From positions 1-64,000 of the forward strand of contig CAIQCK010000113.1 in NCBI GenBank assembly GCA_903870275.1: 64,000 nt of DNA. Reading direction: 5' to 3'. A model generated the notes under the pieces. The model searched no databases, was not told the DNA's origin, and saw nothing but the letters and a program-made list of their open reading frames with translations. Position numbers and translations under genes: made by a program. Of the stretch, positions 25,271 to 32,623 are shown in pieces; within the stretch, counting starts at the first letter, position 1, and the number at the start of each line of letters is the position of its first letter. Source of the DNA: an uncultured bacterium (lineage in GTDB: Bacteria > Verrucomicrobiota > Verrucomicrobiia > CAIQCK01).

Positions 25271-26264
25271 GCGTCAAACGGATTTCTTCCACGATGAGGG
25301 TGTTGACCTGGCGCGTGATGGCGTCGGCGGCGATGCGGAGGGCGGAGCAGATGGCGTTGGCGCTGGCCTTGCCGTGAGCCTTGATGCAAATGCCGTTGAC
25401 GCCGAGCAGGATGGCGCCGCCGTATTCGTCGGGGTTGGCTTTTTTCCTGAGGCTCTCGAAAGCGCCTTTCGCCAGCCAGGCGCCCAGCTTGCGCAACGGG
25501 TTTTGCGTCAGATCCTCCTTCATCCAGTTGTAAATGAGCCGCGACGTGGCCTCGCAACTCTTGAGCACGGCGTTGCCGGTGAAACCGTCGGTGACGATCA
25601 CGTCCACCTTGTCGGCGAACATATCGTGGCCTTCGATGTTGCCGGTGAAATTCACCGGGCTGTCTTTCAGCAGCCGGTGCGCCTCCAGGGTCAGTTCGTT
25701 GCCCTTCATCTCCTCGGTGCCGATGGAGAAGAGGCCGACGCGCGGGTTGGGAACGCCGAGAATCTGCCGCGCATAAATCTCGCCCATGATGCCGTAGTCG
25801 CAAAGGTGCTGCGGCCGGGCGTCCGCGTTGGCGCCGAGGTCGAGGATCAGGAACCGGCCGTGCTGCGACGGCATGACGGTGGCCAGGCCGGGCCGATCGA
25901 CGCCCGGCAGGGTGCGCAGTTTGATCAGCGCCGCGGCCATGAACGCGCCGGTGTTGCCGGGCGAAAGCACGGCGCTGGCTTGGCCGTCCTTCACCATGTC
26001 CACCGCGCGACTGAGCGAGGAATCCCGTTTGCGGCGGACGGCCTCGACGGCCTTGTCTTCCATCGTCACCACCTCGGAGGCATGGACGACGCTGAGGCGC
26101 TTGCGGTCCAGCGGCCGGCCCGCGAGCAGGGCGTTGAGTTCCTTCTCGATGCCGACCAAGAAGATGTGCTCGATCTGTGGATACAGCGCGAGCGCCGTCG
26201 CAGCAGCCTCCACGACGGGCTGCGGCCCGTGGTCTCCCCCCATGGCATCAACGGCAATCTTCAA
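25224..26264 (-). CDS. plsX: Phosphate acyltransferase PlsX
   Basis: A 346-aa enzyme making acyl-phosphate from acyl-ACP for phospholipid synthesis. The N-terminus 'MKIAVDAMGGDHGPQPVVEA' is diagnostic; 'LSPGNTGAFMAAA' and 'VTDGFTGNAVLKSCE' are also family signatures. The neighbours rpmF (upstream) and fabH (downstream) match the order widely found in bacteria. It overlaps fabH by 47 bases. Confidence 0.95.
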   Translation of the reverse strand: MKIAVDAMGGDHGPQPVVEAAATALALYPQIEHIFLVGIEKELNALLAGRPLDRKRLSVVHASEVVTMEDKAVEAVRRKRDSSLSRAVDMVKDGQASAVLSPGNTGAFMAAALIKLRTLPGVDRPGLATVMPSQHGRFLILDLGANADARPQHLCDYGIMGEIYARQILGVPNPRVGLFSIGTEEMKGNELTLEAHRLLKDSPVNFTGNIEGHDMFADKVDVIVTDGFTGNAVLKSCEATSRLIYNWMKEDLTQNPLRKLGAWLAKGAFESLRKKANPDEYGGAILLGVNGICIKAHGKASANAICSALRIAADAITRQVNTLIVEEIRLTHEKEHPAQPAPATVA

Positions 26265-26304
26265 GGTCGAAAACGGCGGGGCCGCTCACACCTCGCTCAC
26301 GCGC

Positions 26305-26490
26305 TTAGGCACCCGCCTTGATCGTGACGACCTGGCGGCCCTTGTAGTAGCCGCAACTGGGACACACGCGGTGAGGCTGCGCACTGCTGCCGCACTGCGG
26401 GCACTTGCCCGTCTGCGGCGCGCGCCAACTGTTGGCCTTGCGCCGGCTGCGTTGCCGGCTTTTGGACATTTTACGTTTTGGAGTACCCAT
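26305..26490 (-). CDS. rpmF: Ribosomal protein bL32
   Basis: A 61-aa ribosomal protein. The start 'MGTPKRKMSKSRQRSRRKAN' is the conserved bL32 N-terminus; zinc-ribbon cysteines 'CPQCGSS' and 'CPSCGYY' show the zinc-binding (C+) form. It lies 4 bases after yceD and 40 bases before plsX in the conserved operon. Confidence 0.95.
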   Translation of the reverse strand: MGTPKRKMSKSRQRSRRKANSWRAPQTGKCPQCGSSAQPHRVCPSCGYYKGRQVVTIKAGA

Positions 26491-26494
26491 AATA

Positions 26495-26998
26495 TTACTT
26501 CTTTGCGATTTTAATGCGATCGAGCGCGCTCCAAGGCGTTCCCGTGCCGCCGGCGCCGGCTCGTTTGGAGCCGGACACGGCCGCCCGTTTCGCGCACGAA
26601 CAAGTTCTTTCGTTCAGGTCTTCTCCGCAGACGGGGCACAAGCCCCTGCAATCATTACTGCACAACGGGTTCTGCGGCAGAGCCAGCAAAATATCTTCCC
26701 GCAGATTCTCCGTCAAGTCCGCGAAATCCTCCATTTTTGTTATTTCCCGGTGCATCACGAAGTCGCGCACCTCCACCTCCCGCTGCGCATCCTTCAAACA
26801 ACGCACGCAAGTGACTCCCACCCGCGTCCATACGCGGCCCGTCACCACCAGCGCGTTGCCCAACACCTGGCCGTGCAGCCGGTAGCCGATGGGCGATTCG
26901 AAGCGATATTCCGGGTCGGTGACGTCAAGAACCTCGACCGGATCCTCTCCCTCGAAATCGCGCCCTTCGTCGGGGAAATTCCTCAGGTTGATTTTCAT
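26495..26998 (-). CDS. yceD: YceD/DUF177 protein
   Basis: A 167-aa protein with the DUF177 pattern: 'CVRCLKDAQREVEVRDF' in the middle and the C-terminal cysteines 'CSNDCRGLCPVCGEDLN...CSC' (two CxxC-like pairs). YceD-family genes sit next to rpmF and affect 23S rRNA in plants and bacteria; a role in ribosome assembly is likely but unproven here. The ATG overlaps the coaD stop (ATGA). Confidence 0.9.
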   Translation of the reverse strand: MKINLRNFPDEGRDFEGEDPVEVLDVTDPEYRFESPIGYRLHGQVLGNALVVTGRVWTRVGVTCVRCLKDAQREVEVRDFVMHREITKMEDFADLTENLREDILLALPQNPLCSNDCRGLCPVCGEDLNERTCSCAKRAAVSGSKRAGAGGTGTPWSALDRIKIAKK

Positions 26999-27489
26999 CT
27001 TCGAGCTCCTTTCTTCAGACGGCGTTGCAGCGCCGTCTCGACGAACGGCGGCACGAACCCTTTCGCGCTGCCGCCCAGCCGGACGATTTCCTTGATCATC
27101 CTCGAACTCAAATACGCGTAACAGTCCTTTGGCATCAAAAACACCGTTTCCACCTTCGGCGCCAGGCTGCGGTTCATCAGCGCCATTTGAAACTCAAACT
27201 CAAAATCGCTCACCGCTCGCAACCCGCGCACCACGGCGGCGGCCTCTTTCTGGGTGGCGTAGTCCACCAACAACGTGTCGAAGCTGTCCACGGAAACGTT
27301 CGGCAGGTGCCTCACCGCGGGCAGGATCATCTCCCGGCGCTGCTTCGCGCTGAACAGCGGCTCCTTGCCGATGTTCATCGCAACAGCCACGATGACTTCG
27401 TCAAACAGCCTCGCCGCACGCTCAACCACGTCGAGGTGGCCGTTCGTGATGGGATCGAAGCTGCCCGGATAGATGGCACGCCTTTTCAT
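26995..27489 (-). CDS. coaD: Phosphopantetheine adenylyltransferase
   Basis: A 164-aa enzyme of CoA synthesis, converting 4'-phosphopantetheine plus ATP to dephospho-CoA. Start 'MKRRAIYPGSFDPITNGHLDVVERA' (in parts) contains the nucleotidyl-transferase GSFDPxTxGH signature, and 'YLSSRMIKEI' provides the second ATP-binding motif. The upstream in-frame extension to 27738 is rejected because it has no family similarity. First gene of coaD-yceD-rpmF-plsX-fabH. The length is close to the usual 160. Confidence 0.95.
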   Translation of the reverse strand: MKRRAIYPGSFDPITNGHLDVVERAARLFDEVIVAVAMNIGKEPLFSAKQRREMILPAVRHLPNVSVDSFDTLLVDYATQKEAAAVVRGLRAVSDFEFEFQMALMNRSLAPKVETVFLMPKDCYAYLSSRMIKEIVRLGGSAKGFVPPFVETALQRRLKKGARR

Positions 27490-27832
27490 TGCCAAGCCAG
27501 CATACCCGCGCTCCATCGCCTTCGCAAGAAAACATCCGGTGCGCGGTGGCGGCCTCCCCGCCGTCATTGGGTGGCGCGCGTTCGCGTGAAACGCGGCAAG
27601 CCTCTCCGGGCGCGCTGTCGCTGCTTGTCGGATTGCCGCTGGATCGGCGGCGAAATGAGCCCCTTTCATATGGCTTTGTTTCGCAAAAAAAGGTTTTGAA
27701 TTCCCATGCCCCCCGGCATCGAAAGACCCCGATTCCAACAGGAAAACGAGGTTTTCCGGTTTTTGCAGCCACCGTCATATGGGTTTGTTTTGAAAAACAA
27801 ACCCATATGACATCCGCCTCGCAGCGACCGCC
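27490..27832. other. Intergenic region with two palindromes (343 bp)
   Basis: No coding signal is seen. It holds a hairpin at 27741-27757 (arms GGAAAAC/GTTTTCC, loop GAG, followed on the plus strand by GGTTTTT), the 38-bp palindrome at 27774-27811, and a partial relative of that palindrome around 27667-27682 (TCATATGGCTTTGTTT). It separates coaD from the upstream conserved-unknown gene. Confidence 0.6.
27774..27811. repeat. 38-bp near-perfect palindrome
   Basis: Eighteen-base arms (GTCATATGGGTTTGTTTT and its exact complement) are separated by two bases. It lies 22 bases past the stop of the 299-aa gene, a position where a terminator would be expected, but no T-run follows on either strand. 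A related TCATATGG-TTTGTTT sequence lies at 27667-27682. Confidence 0.85.
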
Positions 27833-28732
27833 TCAGCATGGCAGCGACACCTCCATCGCCAGCGGCGGCGGGACGGCTTCGCCCCGGCGCATCCGCTGCA
27901 ACCGTTCCAACTGGCCCAGCAGCCGGAAGAACTGCCGGTCCAGCGCCGTTTCATACCTCCAAAGCTTCTTCAGCGTCTTCCCATCGGGCAGCACCGCCGC
28001 CGCCTGCAGCGCCGCTTCCTTCTTTTCGTCCTGCTCTCTCATCGGCCCCAGCACGGATAACAACCCCGCCATCTCATCCATGATATACTCCAGAACGGGC
28101 TGCGCGTGCTCCGCTCGCAACGCCTCCGCTTTCAAGCCTTTGCGGTTCCCGTCCCGCATCGCCCGAAACACCTTCAGCTTCACGGTCATAACATTCGGCT
28201 TTCCGCCAAAATGGTCGCCAAACCGCTTCAGCGCCTGGTCGGTCAGTCCGCCCTCTGTCTTCACGTCCTGGCGAAGCTCCTCCAGAAACGCGATCAGGCA
28301 TTCGCAGCCCGCTGCCGACCGCTTGAACTTCGTCACCATGTCCCCAATGTCCGGCGACAGGCCCAGCGGATGCTCCTCCCGCCAGCGACAACCGCTATCC
28401 ACGCTGTGGGCGATCTCGCCGCTTTCGGCGATCAAAATGCGGCGCGCCCGCCAGCGATTGGACGCGAGATGCTCCACCAACGTCTCCTCCAGCGGCCCCG
28501 CCGGCGCCAGATGTTGCCGGTAGCGCGCGAGGAACTCCTGGAACTCGCCAGGGGATTCCTTGTAATGCAGCCCCCGCACGACCACCTCACCCGACAGCAG
28601 GCCGTGTTTGCTCGCGTTCAGGCTGACCCTGGCCTTGCCCGCGGGCGTCCTCGGCCCGGTGGATTTCAATGCGTTGTGGCGGTTGGCCTTGATCTGTTTC
28701 GGCGTCATGGTTTTGGTGTATCCTGTCCTCAT
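27833..28732 (-). CDS. Conserved protein with 'STGPRTPAGKARVSLNA' N-terminal motif, unknown function
   Basis: A 299-aa protein. Its N-terminus has 'KANRHNALKSTGPRTPAGKA' followed by 'RVSLNASKHGLLSGE', a motif I recognise as recurring in hypothetical proteins of Planctomycetes, Acidobacteria and Verrucomicrobia, often in many copies per genome. The rest is helical and charged. The ATG at 28732 has GGAG six bases upstream and is preferred to 28840. It stands alone, flanked downstream by a perfect palindrome and upstream by an inverted-repeat element, which suggests mobility or repeated transfer (inference). No function is known to me. Confidence 0.65.
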   Translation of the reverse strand: MRTGYTKTMTPKQIKANRHNALKSTGPRTPAGKARVSLNASKHGLLSGEVVVRGLHYKESPGEFQEFLARYRQHLAPAGPLEETLVEHLASNRWRARRILIAESGEIAHSVDSGCRWREEHPLGLSPDIGDMVTKFKRSAAGCECLIAFLEELRQDVKTEGGLTDQALKRFGDHFGGKPNVMTVKLKVFRAMRDGNRKGLKAEALRAEHAQPVLEYIMDEMAGLLSVLGPMREQDEKKEAALQAAAVLPDGKTLKKLWRYETALDRQFFRLLGQLERLQRMRRGEAVPPPLAMEVSLPC

Positions 28733-29146
28733 GGCTGTCTCCTTATATTCCGATTGCTCTCTGCCCCATCCATCTGCCATCTGCCAGCCTCTCTGCCGCC
28801 GCCCCGGAAGGTTCGCGTTGGCCCATCGCTGCATTGTCAACGTCGGGCGCAGAATATATAGGTAGTTTCTCTATTATGTCAAGAGAAATTTGCTTGTTTT
28901 TTGAGTGCTCTTTCCAAGGGGCCAAGAGTGGAGGGCGTGTTGCCCAAACACTTTGTTTGTTCACCACCCAGTTGGCTTTCGTTCTACGTCACGAAACCCA
29001 CGGCTCGCGCCGTGGGCTACGATCCAGCGCCGCTCCGCGGCTAAAACGGTTTGGGCAACACGCCCTGCAGGACAGCCCCTTTGGACCATTTGCTCTGGCA
29101 ACCGCAGCCCCAAAGCGTATGATTGGCCGCAGGTCAAGGAGCCGAT
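28733..29146. other. Intergenic region with an inverted-repeat element (414 bp)
   Basis: No gene is seen. Positions 28850-28920 are A+T-rich (a likely divergent promoter zone). The rest is dominated by the 133-bp inverted-repeat element at 28933-29065. An SD sequence (AGGAG, 29136-29140) serves the next gene. Confidence 0.6.
28933..29065. repeat. 133-bp inverted-repeat element with internal GTAG hairpin
   Basis: Perfect 17-base terminal inverted repeats (GGGCGTGTTGCCCAAAC at 28933-28949, complement at 29049-29065) enclose 99 bp. Inside, a hairpin with arms CCCACGGC (28997-29004) and GCCGTGGG (29009-29016) is preceded on the minus strand by GTAG, the REP hallmark. It looks like a small MITE or REP composite. 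I see no clear target-site duplication. Confidence 0.75.
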
Positions 29147-30151
29147 ATGCGAAACATCTGGGACAACAGGGCCAGAAAAAGAGGTGTGGTGTTCTTCGCC
29201 TTGGGGTTTCTGCTTATCGGCTTTGCACCCGCTTTTGCCGCTGATTCTCCCAGCCCGTCAACATCAACACCTCCAAAACGACGTGCGGAGGACGTGGACG
29301 ACAAGCTCCGCGCCCAGTTGAGCCTTCGGTTTGAAGGACTGATTCGAGAAACAGAATACGGCTATTTTTCTTTTGCAAACCATTCCTCCGTGTCCATTTC
29401 GCTTCCAGGGCCGGATATGGAGCAGCCACGGGGAAGGAAGCTGTATCTGACCAGCCATGCACGATACTTCTGCCTGCGGAAAGACAGTTGGAAGCAGGTG
29501 GATGTAGCCAGTGATGGCGTTTGTCGTTTCTTTGATGTGCCTCCGATGACCCAAGTCACACTGCTGATTTCAGTCAGACAAGCGTTCGGCTACCTTTTTG
29601 ACCAAGATTTCAAAGATAAAAGAGCCAAAGTCTGTTTGGGTAAAATCTGCTCCGAGCCGTTTGACTATGCTAATTATGTGCCGTCCGATGACGATCTCAA
29701 GGAAGTCCCAACTAAGATCAAGAAAAGGGATGAGAGGGATGTGGATGACAAGCTGCGACACCAACTGGACTTTCGATACGAGTTCTCGATACCACATGCC
29801 GACCTCGGCGTTTTCACTTTCGCAAATCACTCTTCCGAAATCATCACGCTGGTCGGACCTAGGTTCGACGACAATTTCAGGAATAAGAAGGTGTATTACA
29901 TCACACACCCAGATCGTTTCTGGCAACGGGGTGACTCTTGGAAAGAGGACATCGTTTGGCATGATAGTGCAGCCTATGAATTCGATGTGAATCCCGGGGC
30001 GGAAATCTATTTGCTTGTTCCCCTGTACACAATGACTGAGCGTCGTTTTGATGGAAAAACGTGGAAGATCGGCTTGGATAAAATCCTCTCAGAACCGTTT
30101 TGCCTGAAACCCAAACCCCATCCTTCGGACGGCAAGGCCACTTCCAAATAG
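29147..30151 (+). CDS. Secreted protein with two copies of an unknown domain
   Basis: A 334-aa protein with a signal peptide (hydrophobic 'VVFFALGFLLIGFAPAFA', residues 14-31). Two related domains follow, at about residues 47-185 and 198-330. Shared blocks include 'DVDDKLRxQL', 'FTFANHSS/FSFANHSS', 'ITLVGP/ISLPGP', 'YYITHPDRFW/YLTSHARYF' and 'GDSWK/KDSWK'. No family is recognised. Each domain looks mostly beta, perhaps a receptor or binding domain. The G+C content looks lower than in neighbouring genes, suggesting transfer. AGGAG at 29136 precedes the ATG by six bases. Confidence 0.65.
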   Translation: MRNIWDNRARKRGVVFFALGFLLIGFAPAFAADSPSPSTSTPPKRRAEDVDDKLRAQLSLRFEGLIRETEYGYFSFANHSSVSISLPGPDMEQPRGRKLYLTSHARYFCLRKDSWKQVDVASDGVCRFFDVPPMTQVTLLISVRQAFGYLFDQDFKDKRAKVCLGKICSEPFDYANYVPSDDDLKEVPTKIKKRDERDVDDKLRHQLDFRYEFSIPHADLGVFTFANHSSEIITLVGPRFDDNFRNKKVYYITHPDRFWQRGDSWKEDIVWHDSAAYEFDVNPGAEIYLLVPLYTMTERRFDGKTWKIGLDKILSEPFCLKPKPHPSDGKATSK

Positions 30152-30300
30152 GCGGGCTGCGGGCGGGAGAAAAACGTCGCGTGCGGAAAACGGGAAACCC
30201 GACTCAAACACCCTGCTTTCGCTTCTCAACAGCTATCGCGCCCGGAGGTCGCGATCCACCTCGTTGCCCGACAGCATCGGGAGGTTCATGAACAGGGCGA

Positions 30301-30372
30301 AGCAACGGACTTGGAAGTCCGTTCTACTTCGTGAAGCTCGGAAGCGTAGAACGGACTTCCAAGTCCGTTGCT
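30301..30372. repeat. Inverted REP-type pair, 27-bp perfect arms
   Basis: Arms at 30301-30327 and 30346-30372 are exact reverse complements with an 18-base spacer. Each arm is itself palindromic (ACGGACTT-GG-AAGTCCGT) and carries GTAG/CTAC at its inner end. This is the architecture of a bacterial interspersed mosaic element built from two REP sequences. Confidence 0.85.
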
Positions 30373-30409
30373 CAATCCGGTCAAAGACCGGGATGCGCGC
30401 GGCGGCCGC

Positions 30410-31279
30410 TCAGTGCGCCCGTTTCGGCGGGATGGTGAGGACGGTGCCGGGCAGCAGGCGGTCCTTGTCGGGGATCGCCGAGCGGTTGGCGCGGTAAATC
30501 TGCGTCCAGAGATTGCGGTCGCCGTAATATTTCTGCGCAATGCTGCCGAGCGTGTCGCCCGACTTGACCTTGTAGGTGGATGGTTTTTTCGGATTAACCG
30601 CCGGCGCCTGCGTGTCCGCGGGCGGCGGCTGGACCGGCGGCGTTGGATTGGCCTGCGTCACAGCAGTCCTGTTGTTCGGAGGCGGCTGCGGCGTCGGAGC
30701 CACGACCGGCGCGGACGCCACGACCGCCGTGTTCGACACGGCGCCGACATTCGGCTCCAAGGGCTGCGGCAGCGCGGAGGCGACCGCCTGCGGCTGGTTG
30801 GCCAGCCTCATCTGCGCCTCGGTCAGTTGCTGGCGCAGCTTGTCCACGTCCTCCAGGAGCGAACGGTTTTTCTGCAACATTTCGTTCATTTCCGACGCGT
30901 TCTCCATCGGCGTGTTGGGCATCGAGGCGAGCAGGCTGCGCTTGGCGCGTTCGATAAAAACCGTCGCGGTCTTCGTGCGCTCCGGCTCGGTGTTCAGCTT
31001 GATGAAACGCTGGTAGTGATAGATCGCGCTGGCGAGATCGTTGAGTTGTTGCTCGTCGAGCAGCGCGACCGCCCAGTGGATCGCCGCCGAATCCGGGTTG
31101 TATTTCAGCGCCTGCTCATACGACTCCGCCGCCTCGGCGTAACTGCGCCGCTGCTTCTGCTCCTCGGCCTTTTTCAGCCAGGGATTCTTGTCGTCGCTAA
31201 TAAAACCGGTCGTGATCGGCTCGGTGCACGCCGTCAAGGCGAGCGCCAGCGCAGCCACCATCCAAACAATCCGTTGCAT
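30410..31279 (-). CDS. LysM-domain lipoprotein with TPR-like N-terminus
   Basis: A 289-aa protein with a lipoprotein signal ('VAALALALTACTEP', lipobox Cys near residue 18), a TPR-like stretch (about 30-100, 'SYAEAAESYEQALKYNPDSA'), a coiled coil (about 125-170), a Pro/Val-rich linker and a C-terminal LysM domain ('YKVKSGDTLGSIAQKYYGD'...'LLPGTVLTIPP'). LysM binds peptidoglycan. The architecture suggests an outer-membrane or cell-wall-associated scaffold. The ATG at 31279 is chosen to give a clean lipoprotein signal. Divergent from the following gene. Confidence 0.85.
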   Translation of the reverse strand: MQRIVWMVAALALALTACTEPITTGFISDDKNPWLKKAEEQKQRRSYAEAAESYEQALKYNPDSAAIHWAVALLDEQQLNDLASAIYHYQRFIKLNTEPERTKTATVFIERAKRSLLASMPNTPMENASEMNEMLQKNRSLLEDVDKLRQQLTEAQMRLANQPQAVASALPQPLEPNVGAVSNTAVVASAPVVAPTPQPPPNNRTAVTQANPTPPVQPPPADTQAPAVNPKKPSTYKVKSGDTLGSIAQKYYGDRNLWTQIYRANRSAIPDKDRLLPGTVLTIPPKRAH

Positions 31280-31380
31280 AACCGCGGCATGATAACAGCG
31301 GCGGCTGGAAACACAAGCGCACCGGAGTAAAGCGGGCGGAGTTTGCGCCTTCCTCCGCCGCATTGTGCTAGTATGTTTCC

Positions 31381-32109
31381 ATGCGAGTGGTTCTCGAAAT
31401 GGAAACCGGCGCGGAGGCCGGGTTCGCGCTGGCGGCGAAACTCAAGCTGCGTGGCGTGCTGCTGCCGCTGACGGCGCTTGCGGTGGAGCCGGACAACCTG
31501 ACAGAGACGGCGTGCGCGCGGTGGCGGCAAGCGGCGGCGGCCCACGGCGCGACCATCACCGGCCTCACCGGGGTGCTGGCGGGCGCGGCGCGACACCTGG
31601 CCGGCGGCGAGACGACGCGCGCGGCCGCGCGGGCGCGGGTGCAGGCGGCAATCCGGCTTTGCACGGAGTTGGGCGCGCGGCTGGCCTGTTGCGAGCTGCC
31701 GGCGTGGGACACGCTTCGCGGCAAACTGCGGGCTGAGCAAGCCGAGACGCTCGCCGCCGAGGTGCTCCGCGCCTGCGGGCCGCTGGCGGAATCGCGGCGC
31801 GTGACGTTGTGCGTGAGCGGCGACGACGCCGGCGCGGCGGAACGGCTCGTGCAGAAGGTCAATCACCCGAACATCCGCCTCGCGTGCGACGGCGCGGTGT
31901 TGGAGCGGTTGGCGAAGCCGGTGGTTCACACGCGGCTGGTGAGAGCGCGGCCCGGCGACGATCCGGCGCGGCTGGGCAAACGGCTCGCCGCGCTCGGCTA
32001 TGACAGCTGGCTGGCCCTGCGCCTCGGCGGCGAAAACGATCTGGCGGCGGCAAGGACGTGGTTGAAGGAATTTCGCGCGGTCAGCTCGGATCTCGAAAAA
32101 CGAAGTTGA
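31381..32109 (+). CDS. Xylose isomerase-like/TIM-barrel sugar-phosphate isomerase family (degenerate)
   Basis: A 242-aa protein with alternating hydrophobic strands and helices ('GVLLPLTALAV', 'AIRLCTELGARLACCELPAW', 'RVTLCVSGDDAG', 'NIRLACDGAVLERL', 'GYDSWLALRLGG'), compatible with the AP-endonuclease-2/xylose-isomerase TIM barrel. It is shorter than usual (about 270-300), and the metal-binding Glu/His/Asp set is not clear, so activity may be lost. Soluble, no signal. It ends head-on against the jag operon, with a REP-like hairpin in the gap. Confidence 0.4.
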   Translation: MRVVLEMETGAEAGFALAAKLKLRGVLLPLTALAVEPDNLTETACARWRQAAAAHGATITGLTGVLAGAARHLAGGETTRAAARARVQAAIRLCTELGARLACCELPAWDTLRGKLRAEQAETLAAEVLRACGPLAESRRVTLCVSGDDAGAAERLVQKVNHPNIRLACDGAVLERLAKPVVHTRLVRARPGDDPARLGKRLAALGYDSWLALRLGGENDLAAARTWLKEFRAVSSDLEKRS

Positions 32110-32111
32110 CG

Positions 32112-32170
32112 GTAGCGCCGGCATCCTTGCCGGGTCAGCGCACAATCCACGCACGGACTGCCGTCGCTAC
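32112..32170. repeat. REP-like inverted repeat at jag 3' end
   Basis: GTAGCGCCGGCA (32112-32123) is mirrored by TGCCGTCGCTAC (32159-32170) with one mismatch. The left copy forms GTAG plus hairpin CCGGCA-TCCT-TGCCGG. The right copy includes the jag stop codon (CTA at 32167-32169), so the element overlaps the gene end at a convergent junction. Confidence 0.7.
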
Positions 32171-32619
32171 TTCTTCCTCAACTGAAGCGTCATCCGTTTG
32201 CGGCCGGTTTCGTCGCCGGCTTCGCTGAGGATTTCAATCTCCTGATCGGTGGCATAGAACCGGTGAAGGACGCGCCGCTCGTAGGGACTCATCGGTTCCA
32301 TTTGAACCGGGTCGCCCCAGCGCCGGACGCGGTCGGCCTCCTCCTGCGCGTGTTTGATGAGCAAGTCGTGCGCGCGCTCACGGTAGCGGCATACGTCCAC
32401 GATGATGTGCGGCGCTTCCGCGTTCTGCTTGCGCAGCATCCGGTTCAACAGGAACTGGAGATGACTGAGGGTCTGGCCTTGTTTGCCGATGAGCCGTCCG
32501 CCGTCCGCGCATTCGATGTGCAGCAACAAACCGTCTTCGGTCGTGAACTGATCCACCTTGCCTTCGAAGCCCATCAGACGCAGCAGGTCACTCAACATCT
32601 GTTTCGGGTCGTTTGCCAT
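32167..32619 (-). CDS. jag: KH/R3H RNA-binding protein (Jag/KhpB type, no Jag_N)
   Basis: A 150-aa protein with a KH-like domain ('GRLIGKQGQTLSHLQFLLNR', GxxG loop) and a C-terminal R3H domain ('PYERRVLHRFYATDQEI'). It matches the Jag/KhpB family that always follows yidC, but lacks the N-terminal Jag_N domain found in Firmicutes members. The protein binds RNA and is linked with membrane insertion and cell-envelope control. It begins 4 bases after the yidC stop. Confidence 0.85.
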   Translation of the reverse strand: MANDPKQMLSDLLRLMGFEGKVDQFTTEDGLLLHIECADGGRLIGKQGQTLSHLQFLLNRMLRKQNAEAPHIIVDVCRYRERAHDLLIKHAQEEADRVRRWGDPVQMEPMSPYERRVLHRFYATDQEIEILSEAGDETGRKRMTLQLRKK

Positions 32620-32623
32620 GGTA

